From Gemmatimonadota bacterium (lineage in GTDB: Bacteria > Gemmatimonadota > Gemmatimonadetes > Palauibacterales > KS3-K002): 64,000 nucleotides of DNA. The notes under the pieces were generated by a model. It was not told where the DNA came from. It saw only the letters and a list, made by a program, of their open reading frames with translations, and ran no database searches. How positions within the stretch are numbered: the stretch's first letter is position 1; every line of letters begins with the position of its first letter. The DNA lies in the NCBI GenBank assembly GCA_020344215.1, contig CP070815.1:2925248-2989247 (forward strand), read 5' to 3'. Shown in pieces: positions 24,942 through 36,421 of the stretch. Both the position numbers and the translations under genes were made by a program.

Positions 24942-27008
24942 ATGAGCACTCAGACGGACCTGGATATCCTTTCCATCAATACGATCCGTACGCTGTCCAT
25001 GGACGCCGTACAGAAGGCCAACTCCGGCCACCCGGGCGCGCCCATGGGGTTGGCGCCGGTCGCCTACTGCCTCTGGCAGCGCTTCCTGCGCTATGACCCG
25101 GAGGACCCGATCTGGCCGAACCGGGACCGCTTCGTGCTCTCCGCCGGGCACGCGTCGATGCTCCTTTACTCGCTGCTGCACCTGGCTGCTGTAAAGCAGG
25201 TAGACGAGAAGTACCAGGTCAGGGACGAACTGGCCGTTTCGATCGACCAGATCAAGAACTTCCGCCAGCTCGAGAGCCGGACGCCCGGCCACCCCGAATA
25301 TCGCTGGACGTCGGGCGTGGAGACGACGACCGGGCCGCTGGGTCAGGGCGCTGCGGTGAGCGTGGGAATGGCGATCGCCGGGCGCTGGCTGGCCGAGCAC
25401 TTCAACCGGCCCGGCTTCGATCTCTTCGACTATAACGTGTACGCTCTGGCCGGCGACGGTTGCATGATGGAGGGCATCTCGTCCGAGGCAGCCTCGCTCG
25501 CCGGACACCTGAAGCTCTCCAACCTTTGCTGGGTCTACGACAACAACAGGATCAGCATCGACGGCCCCACGACGCTCGCCTTCACGGAGAACGTTGCCGC
25601 TCGCTTCAAGGCGTACCGCTGGAATGTCCTGCAGGTGAAGGACGCCAACGATCTGGAGGCGCTGGCTGAGGCGCTCGACGCGTTCAAGGCGGCGAACGAC
25701 CGCCCCACCTTCATCGTCGTCGACAGCCACATCGCCTATGGCGCGCCCAGTAAACAGGACAGCGCCGATGCCCACGGCGCGCCACTGGGCGAAGATGAGA
25801 TCCGCGGTGCCAAGCGGAACTACGGCTGGCCCGAGGACGAGCACTTCTTGGTACCGGGCGGTGTGCGCGAGCACTTCGCCGCCGGCATCGGCGCGCGCGG
25901 GGGTGTGTTGCGCGACAAGTGGATGGAGAGATTCGCGGCCTACAAGGAGCAGTACCCGGAGCTTGCCGAGCAGCTGGAGCTGATGCAGCGCCGCAGGCTA
26001 CCCGTGGGTTGGGACAGTGAGATCCCCGACTTCGAGCCCGATCCGAAGGGTATCGCCACCCGCGCTTCGTCGGGCAAGGTGCTCAACGCGATCGCCAAGA
26101 ACGTGCCCTGGCTCATGGGCGGCGCCGCTGACCTGACGCCGTCTACCAAGACTCTCTTGACCTTCGAGGAGGCGGCCGGCGACTTCCAAGCAGATGACTA
26201 TCGGCCTCGCAATCTGCGGTTCGGGGTGCGCGAGCACGCTATGGGCGCGATCGTCAACGGCCTGTCACACTGCAAGATCAGGCCGTACGGCTCGACTTTC
26301 CTGGTGTTCAGCGACTACATGCGCCCCTCGATTCGGCTGGCCGCGCTGATGGAGATCCCCATCATCTACATCTTCACCCACGATTCCATCGGTGTCGGCG
26401 AGGACGGGCCGACGCACCAGCCGGTCGAGCAGCTCGCCGCTCTGCGAGCCATACCTGGCCTCGTGGTCATCAGACCGGCCGACGCGAACGAGGTCGCCGA
26501 GGCGTGGCGCGTGATAATGCAGTTCCACCACCAGCCCGCCGCCCTCGCCCTCAGCCGGCAGAACCTGCCCACACTCGATCGCTCGAAGTACGCCTCGGCC
26601 GACGGCGTGCAGCGGGGCGGCTACGTCTTGGCCGACGCCGGCGTTGGTGAGCCTGACGTCATTCTCATCGCCAGCGGCAGCGAGGTCGCGCTCTGTGTCG
26701 AGGCGCACCAGCAGCTCACGGCCGAGGGCATCCGCACCCGGCTCGTGAGCATGCCGTCGTGGGAGCTGTTCGACGGCCAGGACGAGGGATATCGCGACAG
26801 CGTCCTGCCGCCCTCCGTTCGGGCGCGAGTCGCGGTGGAGCAGGGAGTGAAGACCGGCTGGGACAAGTACGTCGGGCCCACGGGTGCTACTCTCGGCATG
26901 GAAACCTTCGGGGCCTCTGCGCCGCTTACGGATGTACAGGAACACTTCGGCTTCACGGTCGACAGAGTAGTGGGCGCTGCGAAGGCGCAGCTCGCGGCGG
27001 CCGGCTAG
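24942..27008 (+). CDS. tkt: Transketolase
   Basis: The 688-residue enzyme moves two-carbon units between sugar phosphates using thiamine diphosphate. It shows the N-terminal NTIRTLSMDAVQKANSGHPG, the ThDP/Mg motif GDGCMMEGISSEAASLAGH to N, the pyrimidine domain (FGVREHAMGAIVNGL) and THDSIGVGEDGPTHQPVEQ with the expected catalytic His/Glu region. Length and order match standard bacterial transketolase. The frame is open from 24789, but ATG 24942 has GGGAGG before it and gives the family N-terminus. It is the first gene of an eight-gene operon and is followed after 31 bases by the tal-pgi fusion. Confidence 0.97.
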   Translation: MSTQTDLDILSINTIRTLSMDAVQKANSGHPGAPMGLAPVAYCLWQRFLRYDPEDPIWPNRDRFVLSAGHASMLLYSLLHLAAVKQVDEKYQVRDELAVSIDQIKNFRQLESRTPGHPEYRWTSGVETTTGPLGQGAAVSVGMAIAGRWLAEHFNRPGFDLFDYNVYALAGDGCMMEGISSEAASLAGHLKLSNLCWVYDNNRISIDGPTTLAFTENVAARFKAYRWNVLQVKDANDLEALAEALDAFKAANDRPTFIVVDSHIAYGAPSKQDSADAHGAPLGEDEIRGAKRNYGWPEDEHFLVPGGVREHFAAGIGARGGVLRDKWMERFAAYKEQYPELAEQLELMQRRRLPVGWDSEIPDFEPDPKGIATRASSGKVLNAIAKNVPWLMGGAADLTPSTKTLLTFEEAAGDFQADDYRPRNLRFGVREHAMGAIVNGLSHCKIRPYGSTFLVFSDYMRPSIRLAALMEIPIIYIFTHDSIGVGEDGPTHQPVEQLAALRAIPGLVVIRPADANEVAEAWRVIMQFHHQPAALALSRQNLPTLDRSKYASADGVQRGGYVLADAGVGEPDVILIASGSEVALCVEAHQQLTAEGIRTRLVSMPSWELFDGQDEGYRDSVLPPSVRARVAVEQGVKTGWDKYVGPTGATLGMETFGASAPLTDVQEHFGFTVDRVVGAAKAQLAAAG

Positions 27009-27039
27009 CTAGCTCCACTCTGATTTCGGAGGGTTACGC

Positions 27040-29895
27040 ATGAATCAGCTGGTCAAGCTCGGCGATTACGGCCAGTCGGTGTGGCTCGACTACATCCGCC
27101 GGAGCCTGATCACCGGCGGTGAGCTCGAGCGCATGATCGATGAGGACGGGCTCAAGGGAGTGACGTCGAACCCGGCCATCTTCGGCAAGGCGATAACCGG
27201 AAGCAACGACTACGCCGGCGCCTTGGCGGCATTGACCACCGAGAAGGGCCTCGACGCCAAAGCCATGTATGAGCGGCTGGCCGTCGAGGATATCCAGATG
27301 GCGGCCGACGTGATGGCGTCGGTCTACGAAGCCACGGGAAGACGGGACGGCTACGTGAGCTTGGAGGTCGCACCGGACCTGGCTCACGACACCGCGGGCA
27401 CCATCGAGGAAGCGCGACGACTCTGGAAGGCGGTAGGCCGCGATAACGCGATGATCAAGGTGCCGGCGACGCAGTCGGGCATACCCGCAATCGAGCAGCT
27501 CATAGCCGACGGTATCAACGTCAACGTCACGCTTCTCTTTGCCAAGGACATCTACGAGCAGGTGGTGGAGGCGTACCTGCGTGGCCTGGAGCGCCGTGTC
27601 GAGGGCGGCGGCGATCCGTCCAGGATCGCCAGTGTGGCGAGCTTCTTCATCAGCCGCATCGACTCGGCCGTCGATTCGATGATCGCCGAGCGGCTGGAGG
27701 ACTCCAAGGAGGCCGGCGAAAGGACACGCCTCCGGGGACTGCTGGGTAAAATCGCCATCGCGAACGCCAAGCTGACCTACCAGCGCTATCAGGAACTGTT
27801 CAGCGGACGGCGCTGGGAAGCGCTGGCCGGGGAGGGAGTGCAGACGCAGCGCCTGCTCTGGGCGAGCACGAGCACCAAGAACCCGGAGTACCGCGACGTC
27901 CTATATGTGGAGGAGCTTATAGGTGCGGACACCGTCAACACGATCCCGCCGGCCACCTACGACGCCTTCCGCGAGCACGGCCGGCCGCGGGGATCGCTGG
28001 CGGAAGAGGTCGACACTGCCGCCGCCACCCTAGCGATGCTGGATTCGCTGGACATCTCCCTGAGCGACGTGACGGACAAGCTGCTAGCCGACGGCGTGCG
28101 CCTGTTCTCGGAGGCGTTCGCCGATCTACTGGCTGCGGTGGAAGTGAGTTGCGCCGCGCCGGCACAGGCGATGGCCGGGCGGCAGGCCTACACGCTGCCG
28201 GACGAGCTCGCGGCGCAGGTGAAGGCGACCCTCGCTGACTGGCAGGTGACCGGCAAGACGCGGCGTCTGTGGGCAAGGGACGCCTCGCTCTGGACGGCCA
28301 GCGACGAGTCCAGCTGGCTGGGCTGGCTCGGGATCACCGAGGACCAGCTCAAGACCCACCTTGGTCGCTTTCAGCGGATCTCGAAGGTGGTGAAGGAGGA
28401 AGACATCTCTTACGCGCTGCTCCTCGGGATGGGTGGGTCGAGCCTCTGCCCGGAGGTCCTCAAGATGACCTTCGGTACCACCGAGGGCTACCCCGAGCTG
28501 CACGTGCTCGACTCCACCGACCCCGCTCAGGTGAAGACCTTCGAGGAGAAGGTGGATCTGGACCGCACGCTGTTCATCGTCTCCAGCAAGTCGGGGACGA
28601 CGTTGGAGCCGAACATCTTCAAGGACTACTTCTTCGACTTGGTGAAGCAGCGGGTCGGGGACCAGGCGGGCCGCAAGTTCATTGCGATCACCGATCCGGC
28701 GTCGCGATTGCAGACCGTCGCCGACGCCGACGGCTTCCGCCGCGTCTTCTTCGGCGTGTCGAGCATCGGCGGCCGTTACTCGGCGCTCTCCGATTTCGGT
28801 ATGGTGCCGGCCGCGATCATGGGACTCGACGTGCACCATCTGTTGGACCGGGCCGAAGAGATGGTCCACGCGTGCGCTGGGTGTGTGCCTGCCGAGGAGA
28901 ATCCTGGCCTCGTTCTCGGTGTGATCCTTGGAGTTCTGGGTCGTAAGGGCCGCAACAAGGTGACGCTCATCACCTCGCCGGGCATCTGGGACCTTGGCGC
29001 CTGGTTGGAGCAATTGCTGGCCGAATCCACCGGCAAGGATGGCATCGCCTTGATTCCGGTTGATCGGGAGGCCTTGGGTGCGCCGGACGTCTACGGTGAC
29101 GACAGGGTATTCGTCTATCTGCGACTCGCGGACGAGGTGGACACCGGCCAGGACGCCGACGTCGCGCGGCTGGAGGAGGCGGGCCAGCCCGTCGTGCGGA
29201 TCGAGATACACGATCGCTACGATATCGGCCAGGAGTTCTTCCGCTGGGAGTTTGCCACCGCGGTCGCCGGCTCGATTCTGGGCATCAACCCCTTCAACCA
29301 GCCGGACGTCGAGGCCAGCAAGGTTGCCACGCGTGCGCTCACCGATGAATACGAGAGAGATGGTGCGTTGCCGCGCGAGACGCCGATCGTGGAGGGGGAT
29401 GGCATGAAGTTGTTCGCCGATGAGGATAATGCCGCAGATCTGTCCGACGCGGTTGGGCTCGACGTATCGGTCGCCGCGTACCTGGAGGCGCATCTCAACC
29501 GTATCGGGGCGGGCGACTACTGCGCCCTTCTGGCCTACGTCGAGGTGAACGACGAGCACCTCGAAGAGCTGCAGGCGATCCGTCATCTGGTAAGAGACAA
29601 GCAGCGCGTGGCCACTTGCTTGGGCTTCGGGCCACGCTTCCTGCATTCCACCGGCCAGGCCTACAAAGGCGGCCCGGACACCGGTGTCTTCCTGCAGATT
29701 ACCTGCGACGATCGTGCGGACCTGCCGGTGCCGGGGCGGAAGTACAGCTTCGGTGTGGTGAAGGCGGCGCAGGCGCGTGGTGACTTCGAGGTACTGGCGG
29801 AACGCGGGCGCCGGGCGTTGCGTGTGCACCTGGGTCCGGACGTTTCAGGCGGACTGCACAAACTGCGCGAGCTAGTGAGCCGGGCTTTGGCCTGA
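27040..29895 (+). CDS. Bifunctional transaldolase / glucose-6-phosphate isomerase
   Basis: The 951-residue protein joins two enzymes. Residues about 1-370 are transaldolase (VTSNPAIFGKAI; Schiff-base Lys140 in MIKVPAT; NVNVTLLFA). Residues about 390-951 are phosphoglucose isomerase (LLGMGGSSLCPEV, SSKSGTTLEPN, YKGGPDTGVFLQIT near the end). The fusion links the non-oxidative pentose phosphate branch to the F6P/G6P step, so F6P made by transaldolase can be turned to G6P by the same protein. Natural fusions of this kind are known in several bacterial lineages. GGAGGG precedes ATG 27040. A 567-codon antisense open frame here is a GC-driven shadow. Confidence 0.95.
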   Translation: MNQLVKLGDYGQSVWLDYIRRSLITGGELERMIDEDGLKGVTSNPAIFGKAITGSNDYAGALAALTTEKGLDAKAMYERLAVEDIQMAADVMASVYEATGRRDGYVSLEVAPDLAHDTAGTIEEARRLWKAVGRDNAMIKVPATQSGIPAIEQLIADGINVNVTLLFAKDIYEQVVEAYLRGLERRVEGGGDPSRIASVASFFISRIDSAVDSMIAERLEDSKEAGERTRLRGLLGKIAIANAKLTYQRYQELFSGRRWEALAGEGVQTQRLLWASTSTKNPEYRDVLYVEELIGADTVNTIPPATYDAFREHGRPRGSLAEEVDTAAATLAMLDSLDISLSDVTDKLLADGVRLFSEAFADLLAAVEVSCAAPAQAMAGRQAYTLPDELAAQVKATLADWQVTGKTRRLWARDASLWTASDESSWLGWLGITEDQLKTHLGRFQRISKVVKEEDISYALLLGMGGSSLCPEVLKMTFGTTEGYPELHVLDSTDPAQVKTFEEKVDLDRTLFIVSSKSGTTLEPNIFKDYFFDLVKQRVGDQAGRKFIAITDPASRLQTVADADGFRRVFFGVSSIGGRYSALSDFGMVPAAIMGLDVHHLLDRAEEMVHACAGCVPAEENPGLVLGVILGVLGRKGRNKVTLITSPGIWDLGAWLEQLLAESTGKDGIALIPVDREALGAPDVYGDDRVFVYLRLADEVDTGQDADVARLEEAGQPVVRIEIHDRYDIGQEFFRWEFATAVAGSILGINPFNQPDVEASKVATRALTDEYERDGALPRETPIVEGDGMKLFADEDNAADLSDAVGLDVSVAAYLEAHLNRIGAGDYCALLAYVEVNDEHLEELQAIRHLVRDKQRVATCLGFGPRFLHSTGQAYKGGPDTGVFLQITCDDRADLPVPGRKYSFGVVKAAQARGDFEVLAERGRRALRVHLGPDVSGGLHKLRELVSRALA

Positions 29896-29922
29896 GCGGC
29901 TCGATCCAGATAGGAGAACGTC

Positions 29923-30876
<954 letters not shown>

Positions 30877-30888
<12 letters not shown>

Positions 30889-30999
30889 TCAGTGAGCAGT
30901 AATCAGTAATCGGTGGTGTCGATATCGGAACTCTGACGCGCGAACCGGATGAATACTGATCCCTGATCACCGATTACTGATCACTACTCACCGATCACC
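30877..30999. repeat. Intergenic inverted-repeat element
   Basis: The left arm 30877-30915 (rich in AATCGGT and CAGTAATC) and the right arm 30968-30999 are imperfect reverse complements. The core ATCAGTAATCGGTG (30902-30915) and CACCGATTACTGAT (30968-30981) is a perfect 14-base inverted repeat. Within the left arm CAGTAATC and TAATCGGT recur in tandem. The left end supplies the stop codon of gnd. It looks like a REP- or MITE-like unit or a stem-loop; no transposase or target duplication is seen. Confidence 0.75.
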
Positions 31000-31019
31000 A
31001 GAACTCGGAAGTGAAGACG

Positions 31020-32534
31020 ATGAAGGATAGGCAAGAGAATTCCGCCGCGCCGGCCGGTCGCTGCGCGATAGTGATATTCGGCGCCGCCGGCGACCTCACG
31101 CGCCGCAAACTCATCCCCGCGCTGTACAACCTGGCCGAGGGCGGGCTGCTGCCCGATGAGTTCGCCATCGTCGGCTTCGCTCGCCGGCTCGATGATGAAG
31201 AGTTTCGTCGGCAGTTGCGGGATGAGGCACGCCGCCACTTGACGGGCGAGTTTCGGCAGGAGATCTGGGATTGGCTGGACTCGCGCGTCTACCGCGTCAT
31301 CGGTGACCTCAGCGACCCGGAAGCCTACGTGCAACTCAAGGAAACGCTGGCGAAGGTCGACGAGGAGCGGGGCACCGGCGGCAACTACTTGTATTACATG
31401 TCGACGCCGCCCAGCTTCTTTTCCGAGATCCCGCGGCAGTTGAACCAGGTTGGCCTCGCTCGCGAGGCGGAGGGCCGTTGGCGGCGCGTCGTCATCGAGA
31501 AGCCGTTCGGCCGCGATCTTGACTCGGCGCGTTCACTCAACCGCGAGCTCCTCGAGGTCCTGGACGAGTCGCAGATCTACCGAATCGACCACTATCTGGG
31601 TAAGGAGACGGTCCAGAACATCTTGGTGTTTCGTTTCGCCAACGCCATCTTCGAGCCGATCTGGAACCGCCGCTACGTCGACCACGTGCAGATCAGCGTG
31701 GCCGAGCGAGTAGACGTCGGCACACGGGGCGGCTACTACGATCATGCCGGGGCGCTCCGTGACATGGTGCCCAACCACCTCTTCCAGCTTCTGGCGCTCA
31801 TCGCCATGGAGCCGCCGGTCTCCTTCGAGGCCGACGCAGTCCGCAACGAGAAGGGCAAGATCTTCCGCGCGATCAATCCGATCGAACCCGATGAAGTGCT
31901 GGACGAGGCGGTGCGTGGCCAGTACGGCGACGGCACGATGCCGGACGGCGAGCGAGTGATGGCGTATCGCTCGGCGGAGAGAGTCGCTCCCGACTCGGCA
32001 ACCGAGACCTACGTGGCGTTGAAGCTCATGGTCGACAACTGGCGCTGGGCCGGCGTGCCGTTCTACCTGCGCACCGGTAAGAGCTTGCCGAAACGTGTGA
32101 CCGAGATTGCCATCCAGTTCAAGAGCGTGCCGCTAATGCTCTTCGAGAAAACGCCCATCGACGAGCTGGAACCGAACGTACTGGTCCTGAGGATCCAACC
32201 GGACGAGGGGATTTCGCTCTCGTTCGGGGCGAAGGTCCCGGGTCCGGTTATGCGCATCGGCGGCGTGGACATGGACTTCTGCAACGCGAACTACTTCGAC
32301 GCGACACCGGCCACCGGGTACGAGACGCTGCTATACGACTGTATGAAGGGTGACGCCAATCTCTTCCAGCGCGGCGACAACGCGGAGGCCGCCTGGAGCG
32401 TGGTGAACCCGATCCTCGATGTCTGGAGCGCCCTGACGCCCCGCGACTTCCCCAACTACACTGCCGGCAGTTGGGGGCCGGAGGCGGCAGACGAGCTGAT
32501 GCGTTGCGATGGCCGCGCCTGGAGGAAGCTCTGA
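31020..32534 (+). CDS. zwf: Glucose-6-phosphate 1-dehydrogenase
   Basis: The 504-residue enzyme oxidises glucose 6-phosphate to 6-phosphogluconolactone and reduces NADP or NAD. The cofactor loop is [18 protein letters not shown], the active site is [13 protein letters not shown] with the conserved His/Asp/Lys, and [12 protein letters not shown] precedes it. The C-terminus ([16 protein letters not shown]) is as expected. A GTG at 31011 is in frame, but GGAAG at 31007-31011 is properly spaced only from ATG 31020. Its TGA overlaps the glk ATG by one base. Confidence 0.97.
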   Translation: MKDRQENSAAPAGRCAIVIFGAAGDLTRRKLIPALYNLAEGGLLPDEFAIVGFARRLDDEEFRRQLRDEARRHLTGEFRQEIWDWLDSRVYRVIGDLSDPEAYVQLKETLAKVDEERGTGGNYLYYMSTPPSFFSEIPRQLNQVGLAREAEGRWRRVVIEKPFGRDLDSARSLNRELLEVLDESQIYRIDHYLGKETVQNILVFRFANAIFEPIWNRRYVDHVQISVAERVDVGTRGGYYDHAGALRDMVPNHLFQLLALIAMEPPVSFEADAVRNEKGKIFRAINPIEPDEVLDEAVRGQYGDGTMPDGERVMAYRSAERVAPDSATETYVALKLMVDNWRWAGVPFYLRTGKSLPKRVTEIAIQFKSVPLMLFEKTPIDELEPNVLVLRIQPDEGISLSFGAKVPGPVMRIGGVDMDFCNANYFDATPATGYETLLYDCMKGDANLFQRGDNAEAAWSVVNPILDVWSALTPRDFPNYTAGSWGPEAADELMRCDGRAWRKL

Positions 32535-33526
32535 TGAAAGTCCTCGCCGGCGATATCGGTGGCACCAACGCCAGGCTCGCGGTCTACGACGTAGAGTTGA
32601 CTCGCTACAAGATGCTCGTCGCCGATACGTTCCCGAGCCGCGAATACCCGTCGCTCGATGAGATCGTCGCAGGCTTCATGAAGGGGCACGGCATCGACTG
32701 CCAGCGCGCCTGCTTCGGCGTCCCGGGCCCAGTGAAGGACGGGGCGGCGCAGACCACGAACCTGCCGTGGCTGGTCGAGACATCGAAGTTGGCAGGCGCC
32801 GCTCAGGTCGAGGTGATCGCGGTGATCAACGACCTGAAAGCACAGGCCTATGGCATCGCCGCGCTCGCCCCTGAGGATTTCGAGGTGCTCAACCCGGGCA
32901 GCGAGACGGCCAGCGGCAACGCCGCCCTCATTGCCGCGGGAACCGGACTTGGCCAGGCCGGTCTCTACTGGGACGGTCAGGCCTACCATCCGTTCGCTAC
33001 CGAGGGCGGACATACCAACTTCGGTCCCAGCGGCGAGTTGCAGATTGCGCTCCTCGACTTCCTGGCCCGGCGGTTCGGCCGCGTGAGCTGGGAGCGAATC
33101 GTCTCCGGTCCCGGGCTCGCCAATCTATTCGAGTTCCTTCTCGAGTACCGGAGCGCTGCGAAACCCTCGTGGTTCGATGAAGAGGTGGGTGAGCGTGGCG
33201 ACCCGGCCCCTGTCATCACGAAGGCCGCGCTCGACGGTCGCTGCGAGATCTGCGTCGAGGCCCTCGATATCTTCGTTGGTGCGTACGGCGCCGAAGCCGG
33301 CAATCTGGCCCTCAAGATGCTGGCCACCGGCGGCGTCTTCGTGGGTGGCGGTATCGCTCCCAAGATCGTCGACAGGTTGCGGGAACCCATGTTCATCGAG
33401 GCCTTCCTCGACAAGGGCCGCATGAGGCCGCTGCTGGAGGCGACCCCGGTGCGCCTTATCATGAGCCAGAGCACGGCGCTGCTCGGCGCCGCTCGCTTTG
33501 CGGTGAGCCTCGCTGCAGCGGCGTAG
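32534..33526 (+). CDS. glk: Glucokinase
   Basis: The 330-residue enzyme phosphorylates glucose with ATP. It shows the phosphate-1 motif GDIGGTNARLAVYD, the sugar-binding INDLKAQAYGIAAL, AAGTGLGQAGLYWDG and EGGHTNFGPSGELQ, typical of the Glk (group A) family rather than ROK proteins. ATG 32534 overlaps the zwf stop (TGATG) and follows GGAGGAAG inside zwf, so the pair is translationally coupled. The product, glucose 6-phosphate, is the substrate of the preceding enzyme. Confidence 0.96.
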   Translation: MKVLAGDIGGTNARLAVYDVELTRYKMLVADTFPSREYPSLDEIVAGFMKGHGIDCQRACFGVPGPVKDGAAQTTNLPWLVETSKLAGAAQVEVIAVINDLKAQAYGIAALAPEDFEVLNPGSETASGNAALIAAGTGLGQAGLYWDGQAYHPFATEGGHTNFGPSGELQIALLDFLARRFGRVSWERIVSGPGLANLFEFLLEYRSAAKPSWFDEEVGERGDPAPVITKAALDGRCEICVEALDIFVGAYGAEAGNLALKMLATGGVFVGGGIAPKIVDRLREPMFIEAFLDKGRMRPLLEATPVRLIMSQSTALLGAARFAVSLAAAA

Positions 33527-33534
33527 GAGGGCTC

Positions 33535-34539
33535 GTGTCCGCAAAGGCGACTAGCTTGAGCCGTCACCTGGTCGAGGAGGGCAAGTGGGTCGACGCCCAG
33601 CTGAGTGAGCTTCCTGTGCTCCTCCGAGATATGGGCTACACCGCAAAGATCCTGGCACGCGAGATTCGCCGGGCGGCCCTTGTGGGAAAGCTGGGGCTCG
33701 TCGGCGAGAAGAACCCGAGCGGCGATGCGCAGAAGAAGCTGGATGTCTATTCCAACGAGGTCGTGGTCGACGCTTTCACCGACAGCGGACTGGTTGCCGC
33801 TATAGTCTCCGAAGAGATGGAGGAACTGCGCACGATCAGCTGCAACGATGCGGCTGAGTACCTGCTGTGCGTCGATCCGCTCGATGGCTCATCGAATACC
33901 GATGTCAACGGAGCGGTGGGAACGATCTTCAGCTTCTATCGCCGCGGCGTGGCCGGCGCCTGCACCGACTGCGAAGCCGAGCTGCGTGAAGGCGCTCGGT
34001 TGGTGGCGGCGGGCTACGTCCTCTACGGGCCAAGCACCGTGCTTGTCTGCAGCATGGGCCGTGGCGTAAACGGGTACACTCTGGATCACGATGTCGGCGA
34101 GTTCATGCTGTCGCAGGAGAACATACGCTGCCCGGTTAGCGGTGCGTATTACAGCGCCAACCTCGGGCGTTACCACGATTGGGACCCGAACGTGCGCGCC
34201 TATGCCGACTACGTGATCGAGCGCGATGCTGCAAGCGGACGACCGTACTCGCTGCGCTACAGCGGTGCCCTAGTGGCTGATGTGCATCGCAGCTTGCTGG
34301 AGGGCGGGATCTACCTTTACCCCGCCGATGAGGGACGCACCGGAGGCAAGCTTCGCCTGCTGTATGAGTGCCTGCCGCTCGCCTTTGTCGTCGAGGCGGC
34401 CGCCGGCCGGGCGAGTAGCGGCCGGGAACGAATACTCGACCTTCGGCCGGCGTCGCTGCACCAGACCTCGCCGCTCGCCATCGGCGGCGTCGACGACGTG
34501 CAGCTGTTCGAGCGCTTTGTCGCCACCGGAAGCCCGTGA
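33535..34539 (+). CDS. fbp: Fructose-1,6-bisphosphatase class I
   Basis: The 334-residue enzyme hydrolyses fructose 1,6-bisphosphate to fructose 6-phosphate. The metal site is seen in VSEEMEE and VDPLDGSSNTDVNGAVG; the phosphate-binding C-terminal region includes RYSGALVADVHRSLLEGG and YPADE. The GTG start at 33535 has TAGGAGG before it and is 8 bases after the glk stop. In this operon it should let triose phosphates return to hexose and keep the pentose cycle turning. Confidence 0.96.
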   Translation: MSAKATSLSRHLVEEGKWVDAQLSELPVLLRDMGYTAKILAREIRRAALVGKLGLVGEKNPSGDAQKKLDVYSNEVVVDAFTDSGLVAAIVSEEMEELRTISCNDAAEYLLCVDPLDGSSNTDVNGAVGTIFSFYRRGVAGACTDCEAELREGARLVAAGYVLYGPSTVLVCSMGRGVNGYTLDHDVGEFMLSQENIRCPVSGAYYSANLGRYHDWDPNVRAYADYVIERDAASGRPYSLRYSGALVADVHRSLLEGGIYLYPADEGRTGGKLRLLYECLPLAFVVEAAAGRASSGRERILDLRPASLHQTSPLAIGGVDDVQLFERFVATGSP

Positions 34540-34543
34540 TGCC

Positions 34544-35296
34544 ATGCCGATCCGCATCTTCGATGGCCCCGATAAGCTAGCGCAGGCGGCGGCCGAACTC
34601 TTCGTGGGGCGCGCAGCGCTGGCGATGAAGGCCGGCGGGCGTCTTGACGTCGTTCTCTCCGGCGGCTCGACTCCCAGGCGACTCTTCGAGCTGCTGGCCG
34701 AGGAGCCCTACTGCAGCCGGGTCGATTGGGAAGCCGTTCACTTCTTCTGGGGCGACGAGCGAACGGTCCCCCCGGATCACCCCGACAGCAACTTCGGGGC
34801 GGTGAACGAGGCGCTCTTCTCGAAGCTCGACCTCGCCGAGGAACAGATCCACCGTATTCGGGCCGAGCTAGCGGACCCCGATCGGGCGGCCGCTGCCTAC
34901 GAGGCGGAGCTCCGCCGCCACTTCGGGCTCAGCGAGGGCGAGGTCCCGCGCTTCGATCTGGTGTTCTTGGGGATGGGGGCCGATGGGCATACGGCCTCGC
35001 TCTTCCCGGGGACTGCGGCGCTGGAGGAGAGCGAGCGGTCGGCTGTCGCCGTCTGGGTCGAGAAGCTGGGCACGCATCGCGTGACCCTGACTTGCCCTGT
35101 ATTCGATAACGCTGCATGTATAGTGTTCCTGGTGACGGGTCAGGAGAAGGCGGAAACGCTGCGCGATGTGCTCGAGGGCGCGGCCGAAATGCCTGGTTAT
35201 CCCGTCCAGTTGATCCGACCTCGGAATGGGGAAGTGCTCTGGTATATCGACAAGACGGCGGGTCGCCTGCTGAGCCGGAGGCGCTGGGACCAGTAG
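34544..35296 (+). CDS. pgl: 6-phosphogluconolactonase
   Basis: The 250-residue enzyme hydrolyses 6-phosphogluconolactone, linking the zwf and gnd products. It has VVLSGGSTPRRLFELL, FFWGDERTVPPDHPDSN and LGMGADGHTASLFPG, all diagnostic of the PGL/NagB-like family. The frame is open far upstream within fbp; ATG 34544, 4 bases after the fbp stop, gives the right length. No strong ribosome binding site is seen, so reinitiation after fbp is likely. Confidence 0.96.
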   Translation: MPIRIFDGPDKLAQAAAELFVGRAALAMKAGGRLDVVLSGGSTPRRLFELLAEEPYCSRVDWEAVHFFWGDERTVPPDHPDSNFGAVNEALFSKLDLAEEQIHRIRAELADPDRAAAAYEAELRRHFGLSEGEVPRFDLVFLGMGADGHTASLFPGTAALEESERSAVAVWVEKLGTHRVTLTCPVFDNAACIVFLVTGQEKAETLRDVLEGAAEMPGYPVQLIRPRNGEVLWYIDKTAGRLLSRRRWDQ

Positions 35297-35332
35297 GTGA
35301 GCCCGAGTGAACTTGAAGGGAGAGGGAATCTC

Positions 35333-36409
35333 ATGGCCACTAAGACCGCAGAACCGCTGGCACTGATCGAAGACTTGCTGGGCGACGAGGCGGGGTCGCT
35401 ACTCGGCTTCACCTGCAAGGGCATCGCCCAGGATCAACTGCACCTGCCCGGTCCCGATTTCGTGGACCGCGTGCACGCCGGCTCAGACCGTAACCCGCAG
35501 GTGCTCGTCAGCCTCCAGCGCATCTTCGACGCCGGCCGCTTGGGCGGCACCGGCTACCTCTCGATCTTGCCGGTGGACCAGGGGATCGAGCATTCGGCGG
35601 CGGCCTCGTTCGCTCCCAACCCGATCTACTTCGATCCGGAGAATATCGTCAAGCTGGCGATCGAAGGTGACTGCAACGCCGTGGCCTCCACGCTGGGCGT
35701 GCTGGGCGTGGTGTCTCGCAAGTATGCGCACAAGATCCCCTTCATCGTCAAGATCAATCACAACGAGCTGCTGAGCTACCCGAATCAGTTCGACCAGGTA
35801 CCCTTTGCCCAGGTGGAGCAGGCCTGGGAGCTCGGAGCGGCTGCGGTCGGCGCGACGATCTACTGGGGCTCGGAGGAGTCGCACCGGCAGCTCCAGGAGG
35901 TCTCCGAAGCGTTCGCGCGCGCCCACGAGCTCGGGATGGCCGCGTTCCTCTGGTGCTACTTGCGCAACCCGGCGTTCGAGAAGGATGGCGTCGACCATCA
36001 CGCGGCGGCAGATCTTACAGGCCAGGCGAACCACCTCGGCGTGACCATCGAGGCGGATATCGTCAAGCAGAAGCTGCCAAGCCATAACGGCGGGTACACG
36101 GCACTCAACTTCGGCAAGACGTCAAAGCTGGTCTACGAAGAGCTCGTCGCCGACAATCCTGTGGATTGGGTGAGGTGGCAGGTCGCCAACTGCTACATGG
36201 GCCGCGTCGGCATGATCAACTCGGGCGGAGCGTCGACCGGGAAGGGCGACCTGGGCGAAGCCGTGCGCACCGCCGTGATCAACAAGCGCGGCGGCGGCAT
36301 GGGGCTGATCTCCGGTCGCAAGACCTTCCAACGCCCCATGAAGGAGGGCGTTGAGCTCTTCCATGCGATTCAGGACGTCTACCGATGTAAGGAAGTAACG
36401 ATCGCCTGA
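35333..36409 (+). CDS. Fructose-bisphosphate aldolase class I
   Basis: The 358-residue enzyme is a DhnA/FbaB-like class I aldolase: [32 protein letters not shown] and [15 protein letters not shown], where Lys245 is the likely Schiff-base residue. It joins or splits fructose 1,6-bisphosphate and the two trioses. A GTG at 35297 is in frame directly after pgl, but ATG 35333 follows GAGAGGGAATC and starts the conserved part. With fbp it converts triose phosphates made by transketolase and transaldolase into fructose 6-phosphate. It is the last gene of the operon and is closed by a strong stem-loop. Confidence 0.93.
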   Translation: MATKTAEPLALIEDLLGDEAGSLLGFTCKGIAQDQLHLPGPDFVDRVHAGSDRNPQVLVSLQRIFDAGRLGGTGYLSILPVDQGIEHSAAASFAPNPIYFDPENIVKLAIEGDCNAVASTLGVLGVVSRKYAHKIPFIVKINHNELLSYPNQFDQVPFAQVEQAWELGAAAVGATIYWGSEESHRQLQEVSEAFARAHELGMAAFLWCYLRNPAFEKDGVDHHAAADLTGQANHLGVTIEADIVKQKLPSHNGGYTALNFGKTSKLVYEELVADNPVDWVRWQVANCYMGRVGMINSGGASTGKGDLGEAVRTAVINKRGGGMGLISGRKTFQRPMKEGVELFHAIQDVYRCKEVTIA

Positions 36410-36421
36410 GGGAGCAGGTCG

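Noticed and set aside
28126-29829. A 567-codon open frame antisense to the tal-pgi fusion
   Set aside because: It lies wholly inside a gene with strong family motifs and its translation shows no recognisable domain. GC-rich codon use produces such shadows; the same applies to long antisense frames at 45519-46637 and 51835-53496.
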